Notes: generated by a model not told the origin, from the letters alone. A stretch of DNA of 64,000 bases from Paludibacter sp. (GCA_024710005.1 JANJVQ010000022.1:1-64000); one strand, 5' to 3'. Shown: positions 9,287 through 17,949, counted from the first letter of the stretch. Made by a program: numbers and translations.

Positions 9287-9961
9287 TTACTGAAGACGGG
9301 TAATGTATTTGTCGATATCCTGACCTTCCTGACTCAATGGATATTTATCTTTGATAGTCTGATAGTTTTGTAAAGCCTTGCTATTATCTCCGGTTGATTC
9401 ATACACGATAGCAGCTTTTTTCAAAAATACGGGCGCCAACACTTCATTGCCGGATTCAGCAGCTTTACCAAAGAAACGAACAGCTTTGTCTGTTTCACCA
9501 AGTTCCACATAGCAATCTCCAATTAACCCAAGAACTGTGATTGAGAAATACTGATCATCACCATCGTATCCTGACAGATACTTGATTGCATTATCATATT
9601 CACCCAGGTTATAATAACAAATACCTGCGTATGCTTTCGCGAGATTTCCGGATTCAGTCAGACTATAATCTGAACTGATTGCTTCAAAACCGATTGATTC
9701 AAAACCATCTCCTTCGAGCGCCAGCAGAAATGAATCTTTTGCAAAATACAGCTGAGATTTATACATCTCATTTGCTGCTTCCGCGCTTCTCGGTTTTACA
9801 TAGAAATTATTGATAGCCAGAAAACCCATCACCAATACCGCAACTACACCCAAACCATAGAGTATTTGCTTTTGGTACTTTTCAATAAATGCTTCTGAAG
9901 CGGTTAACGCATGTTCTACATTTTCAAATTCATCCTGTTTTTTTTCGGCTTTCTTTGACAT
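9287..9961 (-). CDS. membrane-anchored TPR protein
   Basis: 224 residues: a charged cytoplasmic N-terminus, one transmembrane helix (about 34-53), then tetratricopeptide-like repeats in the periplasmic part (for example YAGICYYNLGEYDNAIKYL, GDCYVELGETDKAVRFFGKA). The layout resembles YfgM-type ancillary proteins, which cooperate with periplasmic chaperones and the translocon, but I cannot assign that role from sequence. It is the first gene of a unit with ribH. A TACTTTTG hexamer-type promoter element on the minus strand (10014-10021) precedes it. Confidence 0.85.
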   Translation of the reverse strand: MSKKAEKKQDEFENVEHALTASEAFIEKYQKQILYGLGVVAVLVMGFLAINNFYVKPRSAEAANEMYKSQLYFAKDSFLLALEGDGFESIGFEAISSDYSLTESGNLAKAYAGICYYNLGEYDNAIKYLSGYDGDDQYFSITVLGLIGDCYVELGETDKAVRFFGKAAESGNEVLAPVFLKKAAIVYESTGDNSKALQNYQTIKDKYPLSQEGQDIDKYITRLQ

Positions 9962-10159
9962 AACAATCTATGATGATAAGTTTTGAACGTATTATTATAA
10001 AATTAAACGGCAACAAAAGTAGCTATATTTTTTGAATTTGCGAAATTATTAAGGCCTTTTTTCAATTTAAAGACACAGCGCATAAATAATTCGAAAAAAT
10101 GGTAAAAAAACCAAGCAAACAGAACCTTTTTCAGCAGAATTATGTTATATTTGCATCAT

Positions 10160-10350
10160 AAAAGAAATGACCGCATTGTTTAGAGATTGGAAAACTCAAC
10201 ACTACATTTTTAACGAGTAATGCCGGTTTTCAATGGCGGGCTGCGCCTTCGGGTAAGTCTTCGACTCAGCAGATTACAAAGAAAGCAAGCATCTCAAATC
10301 CTGTCATCAGGAGTTTTCTCAACAAAGACAATGCGGTTCTTTTCTTTTAT
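10160..10350 (+). ncRNA. ssrS: 6S RNA candidate
   Basis: Termini pair perfectly (ACCGCATTGT at 10170-10179 with ACAATGCGGT at 10328-10337), followed inward by GGAAAACTC (10189-10197) with GAGTTTTCT (10311-10319), leaving a large central region and an apical hairpin. This rod with an open bubble is the 6S RNA shape that mimics an open promoter and sequesters RNA polymerase. A TATATTTG promoter element lies at 10146-10153, and a U-rich tract follows at 10335-10350. No protein is encoded here. The call rests on structure read by eye; a covariance search would decide. Confidence 0.75.
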
Positions 10351-10385
10351 ATAAGATCAGTAAACTTTTGAAATCCGACATAAAA

Positions 10386-10427
10386 CAAAAATCCCGGAAA
10401 TGACATTTCATCATTCCGGGATTTTTA
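10386..10427. terminator. bidirectional intrinsic terminator between 6S RNA and tRNA-Thr
   Basis: AAAATCCCGGAA and TTCCGGGATTTT form a long stem flanked by A and T tracts, so it can end transcripts from both sides: the SRP RNA/tRNA-Thr unit (minus) and read-through from 6S RNA (plus). Confidence 0.8.
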
Positions 10428-10432
10428 TTTTG

Positions 10433-10506
10433 AGCCTCTTGTCGGATTCGAACCAACGACCCCGAGATTACAAATCACGTGCTCTGGCCAGCTGAGCTAA
10501 AGAGGC
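10433..10506 (-). tRNA. tRNA-Thr (anticodon TGT)
   Basis: 74-nt cloverleaf: acceptor GCCTCTT/AAGAGGC, D stem GCTC/GAGC, anticodon loop TTTGTAA (anticodon TGT), T arm GTTGG-TTCGAAT-CCGAC. The anticodon stem has one U-U mismatch. It follows the SRP RNA by 1-2 nt on the same strand. Confidence 0.95.
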
Positions 10507-10507
10507 A

Positions 10508-10609
10508 GGTGGGTAAGCACCCCACATCGCACCGCTACAACCAAATACCCTTGCTGCGGTCAGGCCCTGGGGGAGTTCAATGGGAGCTGGTCGTATGGGA
10601 CTTACCCGG
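10508..10609 (-). ncRNA. ffs: signal recognition particle RNA (4.5S type)
   Basis: Small bacterial SRP RNA of about 100 nt. Ends pair (GGGTAAG 10511-10517 complement with CTTACCC 10601-10607), and the apical domain has the conserved CAGGGCC...ACCGCAGCAAGGGTA motif that binds Ffh. It scaffolds Ffh and its receptor to target membrane proteins co-translationally. It is driven by a full-consensus promoter and runs directly into tRNA-Thr, so the two are probably one precursor. Confidence 0.9.
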
Positions 10610-10611
10610 CG

Positions 10612-10642
10612 CAAAAGTACTGCTTTTTTGCGAATCTGCAAA
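10612..10642 (-). promoter_or_regulatory. consensus promoter of the SRP RNA/tRNA-Thr unit
   Basis: Minus strand TTTG (10639-10642), spacer of exactly 19 bp, TACTTTTG (10612-10619): a perfect match to the Bacteroidota consensus TTTG-N19-TAnnTTTG. Start of transcription would be at about 10606. Confidence 0.8.
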
Positions 10643-10699
10643 TATTATCCGGCAATATATCCTACATTATAAGCTACCTCGCTCATTTTCAAAATTAAA

Positions 10700-10731
10700 A
10701 AAATAAAAAAACCGGACTAATTAAGTCCGGT
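10700..10731 (-). terminator. intrinsic terminator of the DUF4465 gene
   Basis: Minus strand ACCGGACTTAA / TTAGTCCGGT palindromic stem (10711-10731) followed by a T-rich tract (10700-10710). Confidence 0.85.
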
Positions 10732-10785
10732 CATATTGCCTGCCGATTAAATTATGTCAGTGTTTACCGGCAAACAGTGTTTTTT

Positions 10786-11541
10786 TTAGTCTTTTAAACA
10801 GTCACAACCGTCTTCCACTTCAACAATCAGATCATCTATACAAACATATTTCGGTGTGTTAACTCCAAAAATACCTTTATCACTTGAATCAAAAGTCAGC
10901 GTCAGTCTATCAACAGTACCAAGGGAACTTAACGATACTTTTGTCCAGTCACGTACAATCAGTGATTTGCCATCTCTGAAATCAGCCAGATAGAATTCTA
11001 CCGTCCCGGTGAGTGTATTCCCTGAATATCCCCTGATGATTACTTTAAACCAGTCGTTTTCTTCAAATTTTTTAGAGTAGTCACTCCCTTCCAGCATATC
11101 ATAATAAGCATAGGTTGAATTGGTAAGCATCACACTTTTTACTTTCTGATAGCTGTTGATATAGGGCAGCTGAATTTCAGCAGAGTCGTAAGCCAGTGCA
11201 AACTTGGCCGAACCTCCGGCGCCCTGACCGGCAATAACACTGTACTGGTTTACATAACCGACTGTCACACTGTCAATGAGTGACGAAACGGCAAATCCGT
11301 CCCAACTGTACCAGTCCGGCTTGTAGCGGTTTAATAAAATCACAGAACCTGAATATATGGGGTTATAATATCGTCCATCGATCAAAGTTCCGGTGGTATC
11401 AGAGCCATTATAATAACCCGACTCGACCAATACAACATCTTCAAAATCATTCACTAATAAATGTCCTGTTTCCGGTTCACAAGCTACAAATAAAAACGCG
11501 GCAAAGAGCAATACAAAACTTTTTTTCATTTTCTTATTCAT
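10786..11541 (-). CDS. DUF4465 lipoprotein under a cobalamin riboswitch
   Basis: 251 residues with a lipoprotein signal (LFAAFLFVAC, lipid-bearing Cys near residue 21). The body matches DUF4465: FEDVVL...WSWDGFAVSSLIDSVTVGYVNQYSVIAG (in part), TYAYYDMLEGSDYSKKF and the C-terminal beta-rich stretch. DUF4465 proteins commonly occur in B12 uptake loci of Bacteroidota; here the gene stands alone but directly follows a cobalamin riboswitch on the same strand, so expression is expected to fall when cobalamin is plentiful. Likely a surface or periplasmic-facing protein helping corrinoid capture; this is inference. A terminator closes the unit. Confidence 0.88.
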   Translation of the reverse strand: MNKKMKKSFVLLFAAFLFVACEPETGHLLVNDFEDVVLVESGYYNGSDTTGTLIDGRYYNPIYSGSVILLNRYKPDWYSWDGFAVSSLIDSVTVGYVNQYSVIAGQGAGGSAKFALAYDSAEIQLPYINSYQKVKSVMLTNSTYAYYDMLEGSDYSKKFEENDWFKVIIRGYSGNTLTGTVEFYLADFRDGKSLIVRDWTKVSLSSLGTVDRLTLTFDSSDKGIFGVNTPKYVCIDDLIVEVEDGCDCLKD

Positions 11542-11671
11542 TTAAATTGTTAATAGTCAAAACACGTGCATACGACTCTTCTTCTAACCGAAAAATGAAT
11601 AAAGAAAATAGATGAAAAATGCTTGATTTTCCTCTGTTTGCTGTAACTCCCGAAAGCAAAAAAGTCGTATT

Positions 11672-11877
11672 GAATCAGGCAGGTCTTCTGACTTGCTCCC
11701 GTTTTGAACGCCTTCCCGGCTACCCTGTTTCAAATGATTAAGAAATAATCAGGGTGGTTTCCCAGTGGCAAAGAGTTGTTCAAAACCTGTATTCGGAGCT
11801 TACAGCAGCGGGTACTGTTACGGATTCTCACCGTATTCCCTTTTATCAGCATAACGACATTATACCGATACCAGATT
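11672..11877 (-). promoter_or_regulatory. cobalamin (adenosylcobalamin-class) riboswitch
   Basis: Read on the minus strand, the core elements occur in order: AAAAGGGAA, GGTGAGAATCC, ACAGTACCCGCTGCTGTAAG, the B12-box part GCCACTGGGAAACC, GGGAAGGC, and AAGTCAGAAGACCTGCC near the 3' end (11678-11699). It sits 130 bp upstream of the DUF4465 start. A TATCTTTG promoter element (minus strand, 11884-11891) would place the transcript start at about 11877. Confidence 0.93.
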
Positions 11878-11922
11878 CGCTTGCAAAGATACATAATTTT
11901 TTAAATTCCGACTTAATTTTTG

Positions 11923-11930
11923 TACTTTTG
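11923..11930 (+). promoter_or_regulatory. -7 element of ruvX-def
   Basis: TACTTTTG ends 16 bp before the ruvX ATG and diverges from the riboswitch promoter at 11884-11891. The upstream TTTG element is not well conserved. Its position rules out the longer reading frame starting at 11920. Confidence 0.5.
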
Positions 11931-11946
11931 CACCAGTTTTTTGAAC

Positions 11947-12360
11947 ATGGGAAGAATATTGGCTATCGATTACGGACAGAAACGGGTGGGCTTAGCGGTA
12001 ACAGATCCGCTGAAAATCACCGCAAATGCATTGGACACAGTGCTGGTTCACGAGCTTTTTGATTATCTGAAAAAATACCTTGAAAAAGAAGATGTTGAGA
12101 AATTCGTGGTGGGTCTGCCCCGGCAAATGAGTGGCGAATTCTCGGCATCCATGCAATATATCGAACCTTTTGTAAAAGGACTGCAACGTGCTTTTCCCGA
12201 CAAGGAAATTATTTATGTGGACGAACGCTTCACTTCTTCTATTGCTCAGAAAACCATTTTAGAGGCCGGCCTGAAAAAGAAAGACAGGCAGAATAAAGCC
12301 TTAGTCGACAAAGTGGCCGCGACCATTATTTTACAAACTTATTTAGCATCAGCACAATGA
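11947..12360 (+). CDS. ruvX: RuvX/YqgF family nuclease
   Basis: YqgF-type RNase H-fold protein, 137 residues: AIDYGQKRVGLAVTD (first catalytic Asp), VGLPRQMSG, YVDERFTS (Glu) and NKALVDKVAATIIL (last Asp). Family members mature the 5' end of 16S rRNA in E. coli and were earlier predicted as Holliday-junction resolvases. ATG at 11947 is chosen because the promoter overlaps the longer open frame. Its stop overlaps the def start (ATGA), so the two are translationally coupled. Confidence 0.95.
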   Translation: MGRILAIDYGQKRVGLAVTDPLKITANALDTVLVHELFDYLKKYLEKEDVEKFVVGLPRQMSGEFSASMQYIEPFVKGLQRAFPDKEIIYVDERFTSSIAQKTILEAGLKKKDRQNKALVDKVAATIILQTYLASAQ

Positions 12361-12902
12361 TTTTACCTATTTATACATACGGAAACGCCGTTTTAAGAAA
12401 ACAAGCCGAAGAAATCGGACCCGATTATCCGGAACTGAAAAAACTGATTGACGACATGTTCGAGACCATGTATCATGCCGATGGGGTTGGACTCGCCGCT
12501 CCGCAAATAGGGTTGCCCATCCGGCTGCTGGTTATCGACTTAGCCCCTTTGAAAGACGAAGATCCGGAACTGGGCAGTTTTAAAACAGTCATGATAAACC
12601 CGGTGATGCTCGAAATGAGCGAAGAAGAAGTTGAAGGAAACGAAGGTTGTCTAAGTATCCCGGGCATCAGCGAAAAAGTTTTTCGTGCCGAATGGATTAA
12701 AATTCAATATTTCGATGCTGATTTCAAACAACATACCGAGGAGTTCGAAGATTATATTGCCCGGGTAATTCAACATGAATACGACCACTTGGAAGGCAGT
12801 TTATTCACCGACCACGTTAACCCCCTGCGCCGCCAAATGATTAAGTCGAAACTGAATAACATCGCCAAAGGGAAAGCGCAGTGTGATTATAAAATCAAAT
12901 AA
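12357..12902 (+). CDS. def: peptide deformylase
   Basis: Removes the N-formyl group from nascent proteins; metalloenzyme of 181 residues. The three conserved motifs are present: GVGLAAPQIG, EGCLSIPG (metal-binding Cys) and HEYDHLEG (two metal-binding His and the catalytic Glu). Overlaps ruvX by 4 bp. The stop codon TAA (12900-12902) runs straight into heptad array B, and a terminator follows. Confidence 0.98.
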   Translation: MILPIYTYGNAVLRKQAEEIGPDYPELKKLIDDMFETMYHADGVGLAAPQIGLPIRLLVIDLAPLKDEDPELGSFKTVMINPVMLEMSEEEVEGNEGCLSIPGISEKVFRAEWIKIQYFDADFKQHTEEFEDYIARVIQHEYDHLEGSLFTDHVNPLRRQMIKSKLNNIAKGKAQCDYKIK

Positions 12903-12949
12903 TAGTGAATAACGAATAGCTAATAACGAATAACGAATAGCTAATAGCT
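12901..12949. repeat. heptad array B
   Basis: Seven consecutive 7-bp units of the types AATAGTG, AATAACG and AATAGCT, starting within the def stop codon. Confidence 0.85.
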
Positions 12950-12964
12950 ATAAATTCATAATTT

Positions 12965-13015
12965 AAAAAGCGGGTAACTGGTATGTTTTATATATGTTAC
13001 TCGCTTTTATTTTTA
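12965..13015 (+). terminator. intrinsic terminator after def
   Basis: AAAAGCGGGTAAC (12966-12978) pairs with GTTACTCGCTTTT (12996-13008) with one wobble, followed by a T-rich tract. Confidence 0.75.
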
Positions 13016-13029
13016 TACTGAAATGCAGC

Positions 13030-13130
13030 ATTCGCTATTCGCTATTCACAATCCACTATTTTATTAGCTATTAGACGTTAAACCTTTAAAATGACCACTA
13101 TTCACTATTAGCTATTAGCTATTAGCTTGG
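13030..13130. repeat. heptad array C
   Basis: Two blocks in a 7-bp register: ATTCGCT, ATTCGCT, ATTCACA, ATCCACT and degenerate units (13030-13078), then CACTATT twice and AGCTATT twice plus a partial unit (13096-13130). Motif is the reverse complement of array B, so B and C are an inverted pair around the def terminator. It stops 3 bp before the lrgB stop codon. Confidence 0.8.
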
Positions 13131-13133
13131 ACA

Positions 13134-13844
13134 TCAAAAGAACCTCTCCACAAACGGAATCAGCAAAGCCGTCATCACCCCCATAATTCCGATGGCCAAT
13201 CCGCTGATGGCACCTTCCAGTGCACCCATTTCCATGGCTTTAACCGTCCCGAGGGCATGAGAAGCTGAACCCAGCGCCAATCCTTTGGCTATACTGCTTT
13301 TAACACCGATACGACGTAGGATCAGCGGCCCGACGAGTCCGCCGAAAAGTCCGCAAATCACCACAAAAACCGCTGCCAGCGATGGTACTCCGCCTGTATT
13401 CTCTGCCAGATTCATCGCAATGGGCGTAGTAACGGATTTGGGTGCAAGTGAAGCGGTTAACAGTCTGTCGGCTCCAAATAACTTGGCAATCAACACCACA
13501 CTGAGGATACCAACCAGACTTCCTACAAAAACCGATGTCAGAATCGAAATCACATTGCCACGGATGTGTTCAATTTGTTCGTACAACACATATCCGAGGG
13601 CAACTACAGACGGACCGAGCATAAAACTCAGCAAACGGGTCTTCTCATAAAACACCTGATATTCAATGCCTGTTATCTTCAAAAAAGGAATGATAATAAT
13701 CATGCTGACAAGCAGGGGTTGTAATAACGGTATCTTGGTTCGCTTATACAACAAAACGCCCAGCAGAAAACTACCTAAGGTAAGCAACAGGAAAAACACT
13801 TCGCCACTCAGCAACATTCCGATATTTTCGACGATATTGGTCAT
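13134..13844 (-). CDS. lrgB: LrgB/CidB family membrane protein
   Basis: 236 residues, mostly hydrophobic, with about six or seven membrane segments and the LrgB motif KSVTTPIAMNLAENTGG plus GLALGSASHALGTVKAMEMG. The LrgA/LrgB pair is known as a holin-like system in Staphylococcus and, in other organisms, takes part in pyruvate or glycolate export; the substrate is not evident here. Its start overlaps the lrgA stop by 4 bp. Confidence 0.94.
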   Translation of the reverse strand: MTNIVENIGMLLSGEVFFLLLTLGSFLLGVLLYKRTKIPLLQPLLVSMIIIIPFLKITGIEYQVFYEKTRLLSFMLGPSVVALGYVLYEQIEHIRGNVISILTSVFVGSLVGILSVVLIAKLFGADRLLTASLAPKSVTTPIAMNLAENTGGVPSLAAVFVVICGLFGGLVGPLILRRIGVKSSIAKGLALGSASHALGTVKAMEMGALEGAISGLAIGIMGVMTALLIPFVERFF

Positions 13845-14194
13845 TTTTTCCTGGCTCCTATTTTATTTTCAAGTGCCTGTTGTACAAGTCCGACTACGAT
13901 GATGGTGAGAATGGTACTGATGATAATCGCCGAAAATATCGTAACCAGAGAATTGGACAACAACTCTATGTATGCTACCAATCCAACAGCTGCCGGGACA
14001 AAAAAGATGGCCATATTGCGGGTAATTACAGTCGCTGTTTTTTTCAACCATTCGGATCGTACAATCTTTAACAACAAACTGAGAAAGAGCAATACCATGC
14101 CGATTACACTGCCTGGTATAAATCCGTTAAGTAACAAACTGATTATCTCACCCAGTAAATAAAAGAGTAAGATAAAAAAAGTACCTTTAATCAA
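13841..14194 (-). CDS. lrgA: LrgA/CidA family membrane protein
   Basis: 117 residues with four hydrophobic segments and the family stretch LNGFIPGSVIGMVLLFLSLL; also NMAIFFVPAAVGLVAY. First gene of the lrgAB operon, overlapping lrgB by 4 bp. No LytSR-type regulator is adjacent. Confidence 0.93.
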   Translation of the reverse strand: MIKGTFFILLFYLLGEIISLLLNGFIPGSVIGMVLLFLSLLLKIVRSEWLKKTATVITRNMAIFFVPAAVGLVAYIELLSNSLVTIFSAIIISTILTIIVVGLVQQALENKIGARKK

Positions 14195-14260
14195 TTTTCA
14201 GAAATGTTTAGTTGGAATGACTTTAAAAACCGGTGCAAAGTTAACACTTCCCTACCACCC

Positions 14261-15937
14261 TCACAAATTCAGTTTTAATATTCTGCCCGATAAAGACGGG
14301 ATTGAAATTTCAATCAAACTTTCAGCATTAAAATTGAAATTACCAACATAAGCTTCATCTAATAAATCAACATACTGATATGAAACGTTTTTATCCATTT
14401 GCAGATAATCCAGTGCTTCTACAGGGACATTCAATAAAATATCTACCGGTCTCTCGTCAAAATTAACCACAATCAGCATCAGCTCTTTCTTGTACTTTCT
14501 GAAATAAGCAAACTGTTTATCCTGATCATAACGCGGATGAAGGAGGTTTGCATACTGCAAATCATACATCACTCCCCGGGAAAGAGCTTTCTCCTTCAAA
14601 CTCAGATTGAGTAATTGCTGATAAAACCCACGCAGATGCTGCTGGTCACCGGATAACAATTTCCCGTCAAATTTTCCTTTATTGCACCATTTTTGCAACG
14701 TTTCTACTCCCCAATAATCAAAAATCGTCGTTCTGCCATCCAGTCCACTGAAACCTTCCGCATCCATCCCGCGCTCCCCGAGTTCCTGTCCGGCATAAAG
14801 CATGAACGGCGCTTTTGTTAACGTGGCTGAAACAATCAAAGCCGGAAGTATTTTCCACGGATTTCCGGCAAAATAATCAGAAGCAACGCGTTGTTCATCA
14901 TGATTCTCGAGAAAATGAAGCATCTTCTTTTCGATCCCCGATAGTGATTGCCAGGCCTGTGTTATCTGTGTCGTGGGATGTTGATGACAGGAGATATTAC
15001 GGAGCAAATCGTACACGCCCACTTTGTCGTAGAGGTAATCAAATCCCCCGTGAAAAATGTAATTCCGGTATTCCTGCGGATTATATACTTCTGCAATAAA
15101 AATTAGTTCAGGATAGTTGGATTTTACTTGTGCTATCGCCCAATGCCAGAATTCCACCGGCACCATTTCAGCCATATCGCAACGGAAGCCATCAACTTTC
15201 TTATCTGCCCAGTATAGTAAAATATGCAGCATCTTATGCCAGGTATCAGGAACCGGTTCAAAATACGGTCGCCGGCCGTCCATATAGTCCACCCCATAAT
15301 TCAGCTTGACCGTCTCATACCAGTCGTTGATGCCCGGATGGGCAGTAAACTGGTCATTGCCGGTCGCCCTGGCAGGGAACTCCAAATACCCATTAACATC
15401 AAACTGTGGCTGAAATAGCTGACCGGGCAAATAGTAAAAATTGTTATTTGGACGAAATGCGTGGTCTGTCAAATCCCTTTCACCCAGGTCAACTACTCCA
15501 TCCGGTTTAGCATCAGAAGCATATTGCCTCGCTACATGATTGGGTACAAAATCAATGATAACTTTCAGTCCGGCTTTGTGAGTGCGTTCCACCAACCGCT
15601 CAAACTCTCCCATCCTGTCCGTCACGTTTTCTGCCAAATCAGGGTCTACGTCATAATAATCTTTGATAGCATACGCTGAACCGGCTTTTCCTTTTACAAT
15701 CGCAGGATGATCTTTTTGTATTCCATATGCGGTATAATCAGTTTGGGTGGCATGTTCAATCACGCCGGTATACCAAACATGTGTAACACCAAGTGATTTT
15801 ATCTCTTTTAAAGCTTTGGATGTAAAGCTATTGAATTTACCGCACCCGTTCTCTTCCAGACTGCCATTGGGCTTGTTGGTAGTATTATGATTCCCGAACA
15901 AACGGGGCAGAACCTGATATATGATGAATTTGGACAT
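14261..15937 (-). CDS. alpha-amylase family glycoside hydrolase (GH13)
   Basis: 558 residues from ATG at 15937; the frame is open to 16066, but that extension overlaps the divergent tpx gene. GH13 regions are present: DFVPNHVARQY, GFRCDMAEM (nucleophile Asp), FIAEVYNP (acid/base Glu) and FLENHDEQR (transition-state Asp). There is no signal peptide, so it probably acts in the cytoplasm on maltodextrins or glycogen-derived chains. The C-terminal ~90 residues form the usual beta-sandwich. No other polysaccharide genes are adjacent. Confidence 0.92.
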   Translation of the reverse strand: MSKFIIYQVLPRLFGNHNTTNKPNGSLEENGCGKFNSFTSKALKEIKSLGVTHVWYTGVIEHATQTDYTAYGIQKDHPAIVKGKAGSAYAIKDYYDVDPDLAENVTDRMGEFERLVERTHKAGLKVIIDFVPNHVARQYASDAKPDGVVDLGERDLTDHAFRPNNNFYYLPGQLFQPQFDVNGYLEFPARATGNDQFTAHPGINDWYETVKLNYGVDYMDGRRPYFEPVPDTWHKMLHILLYWADKKVDGFRCDMAEMVPVEFWHWAIAQVKSNYPELIFIAEVYNPQEYRNYIFHGGFDYLYDKVGVYDLLRNISCHQHPTTQITQAWQSLSGIEKKMLHFLENHDEQRVASDYFAGNPWKILPALIVSATLTKAPFMLYAGQELGERGMDAEGFSGLDGRTTIFDYWGVETLQKWCNKGKFDGKLLSGDQQHLRGFYQQLLNLSLKEKALSRGVMYDLQYANLLHPRYDQDKQFAYFRKYKKELMLIVVNFDERPVDILLNVPVEALDYLQMDKNVSYQYVDLLDEAYVGNFNFNAESLIEISIPSLSGRILKLNL

Positions 15938-16018
15938 TTTTTTCTGCAAAAATAAACAAAATCCCCTCAATTGCGTTATTAAAGCAGAACATAAAAAAAC
16001 AAGTAATAAATTTACGAT

Positions 16019-16507
16019 ATGGCAAAAATAACTTTCAAAGGAAATGCAGTCAACACCAACGGTCAATTACCGGCTGTAGGAAGTAAAGCACCCGACTTCA
16101 AATTAGTGGGTGCAGGTTTAAACGAAATATCGTTGGCAGACTATAAAGGAAAACGTATAGTATTAAACATCTTCCCAAGTTTAGACACAGGTGTTTGTGC
16201 TACGTCTGTACGTCAGTTCAACAAATGGGTATCCGACAAAGAAAACACGGTTGTGATTTGCGTGTCCAAAGATTTACCTTTTGCACAGAGCCGTTTTTGC
16301 GGAGCTGAAGGTCTGGACAACGTGATTACAGCCTCCGATTTCAGGTACAATAATTTTGCAACTGATTATGGCGTATTAATGACTGATGGTCCCCTTGCCG
16401 GTTTAATGGCCCGCTCGGTTGTTGCTATCGACGAAAATGGCAAAGTAAGCTATACCGAACTGGTACCTGAAATTGTACAGGAACCTGTTTACGAAGTGAA
16501 ATTCTGA
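16019..16507 (+). CDS. tpx: thiol peroxidase (Tpx type)
   Basis: Peroxiredoxin of the atypical 2-Cys Tpx class, 162 residues; reduces peroxides using thioredoxin. Peroxidatic Cys60 lies in DTGVCATSVRQF and resolving Cys94 in SRFCGAEG, with the NIFPSLDTGVC context typical of Tpx. It is divergent from the amylase gene and followed by an intrinsic terminator. Confidence 0.97.
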   Translation: MAKITFKGNAVNTNGQLPAVGSKAPDFKLVGAGLNEISLADYKGKRIVLNIFPSLDTGVCATSVRQFNKWVSDKENTVVICVSKDLPFAQSRFCGAEGLDNVITASDFRYNNFATDYGVLMTDGPLAGLMARSVVAIDENGKVSYTELVPEIVQEPVYEVKF

Positions 16508-16556
16508 AATTAAAAATAATGTCCGATGTGAATCGGTTCATTTTCTAATGTGTGAA

Positions 16557-16594
16557 GCGGCAGAGGCGTAATTTATTGCGTCTCTGCTTTTTTA
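16557..16594 (+). terminator. intrinsic terminator of tpx
   Basis: GCAGAGGCGTAA and TTGCGTCTCTGC form a 12-bp stem with two G-U pairs, followed by six or seven T. Confidence 0.8.
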
Positions 16595-17914
16595 TTGTTT
16601 TCTCCCCCTGAGCAAATTAATATCACCCTTCAGGTTATACTCAATACCATCGGAACCTTTTGCCTTAATCACGTAAAAATAAGCTCCTTCCGGGACAGCT
16701 TTGCCTTTGTAGGTACCATTCCAACCCTTTTGCGGGTCAGACCAGTGGTAAATTTCAGCACCCCAGCGGTTAAAAATCCAGCAATCGAACTCTATAATGG
16801 ATTTGTAGGCAACCCTGAATTCGTCATTGAATCCGTCACCGTTTGGAGTAAACACATTGGGAGCGTACAAAGCTGACTCAGATACCTTGATAACCACAGA
16901 ATCAGTATGACTGCAATAGGCGTTCTCAGTCACCAGCTTAACCGTAAAGGTTCCCGCTTCATTGAAAATATAGCGGTGAATCTCTCCTGTTCTGACGATA
17001 AAAGGAGCTGCATTACCGGTTGAAATCTCCCATCTGAAATAGTTAGCAACCGGGGTATTGGAAACAGCCGAAAAATTAATTTCGAGTGGAGCTGAACCTG
17101 AAACCGTGGTAATACTCTCCGGGCGGTCGGCTTCCTGCTTTTCCACGCGAACAGTAGCTTCAGTTTTGATTTTTGAAACAACCCTGATTGCCTGATACAG
17201 TGAACTCTGAATCGTTGACAAAGCTATATTTAAATCAGCAGCAAACTGATCTCCTGTCACCTTGAAATAGGTATCTTTATAAGGCGGTTCATCAATTTCA
17301 ATAGTATTATCATCAACTACAAGCTGTTTTTCAACTTGTTTTGAAGTCCATTCATCATTCCATTCCAGGGTTTCATATTGTAACGTAAAATTACGATCCA
17401 GCACGTGTTTTAAACCATTTTGGGTCAGATAATACATTTCCGGAATTACTCCATCAAGCGTTAAAGTCAGCTTGTCACAAACAGAAGTCTGAGGATCCGG
17501 CGTTGTCAAAACATTTAGCGTGGGCTGATATAACTTGTAATCAATTACCCAAACACTTATTTCCTCATTGTAGGGCTGTCCGTTTACTGTTCCGGTAATG
17601 CTGGCCAGATAACCGGTGTGGTCATCGGGACTGATACTCTGCTGGTTGCTAACAAACTGAAGATCCGGATAGCGATACCAGTTCACCGTCAAACCCGGGT
17701 CAGGCAAAGAAACTGAAATTTCCGAGGAGGCTGTAATTTCATACATCATGACCAAGTAATCAATGCGGTTCTCAAATTGAGCATAAACCTTCCCTTTGCC
17801 GGAGGTCACGTTTATTTGCTGCGCAAACAATCCGGTCGAGAATACAACCGACAGCATTAAACCCCAAATTTTAAGTCCGGATAACTTTGATTCTTTGAAA
17901 TTGACAGATATCAT
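16592..17914 (-). CDS. PKD-like cell-surface protein with T9SS type-B C-terminal domain
   Basis: 440 residues. An N-terminal hydrophobic segment (LKIWGLMLSVVFSTGLFAQ) is a signal peptide, so export is by Sec followed by type IX secretion. A PKD-like domain covers about 255-345 (SGSAPLEINFSAVSN, NEAGTFTVKLVTENAYC). The end is the gliding-motility-associated/type-B sorting domain: VFTPNGDGFNDEFRV, FNRWGAEIYHW, GWNGTYKGKAVPEGAYFYV. Its binding function is unknown. A promoter with TTTG-N18-TACTTTTG spacing precedes it. Confidence 0.9.
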   Translation of the reverse strand: MISVNFKESKLSGLKIWGLMLSVVFSTGLFAQQINVTSGKGKVYAQFENRIDYLVMMYEITASSEISVSLPDPGLTVNWYRYPDLQFVSNQQSISPDDHTGYLASITGTVNGQPYNEEISVWVIDYKLYQPTLNVLTTPDPQTSVCDKLTLTLDGVIPEMYYLTQNGLKHVLDRNFTLQYETLEWNDEWTSKQVEKQLVVDDNTIEIDEPPYKDTYFKVTGDQFAADLNIALSTIQSSLYQAIRVVSKIKTEATVRVEKQEADRPESITTVSGSAPLEINFSAVSNTPVANYFRWEISTGNAAPFIVRTGEIHRYIFNEAGTFTVKLVTENAYCSHTDSVVIKVSESALYAPNVFTPNGDGFNDEFRVAYKSIIEFDCWIFNRWGAEIYHWSDPQKGWNGTYKGKAVPEGAYFYVIKAKGSDGIEYNLKGDINLLRGRKQ

Positions 17915-17949
17915 ATTAAACCTGATATTGCGCTTGATAAATTAAACTG

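Noticed and set aside
10479..10706. 75-codon plus-strand frame
   Set aside because: Antisense to the SRP RNA and tRNA-Thr; no protein features.
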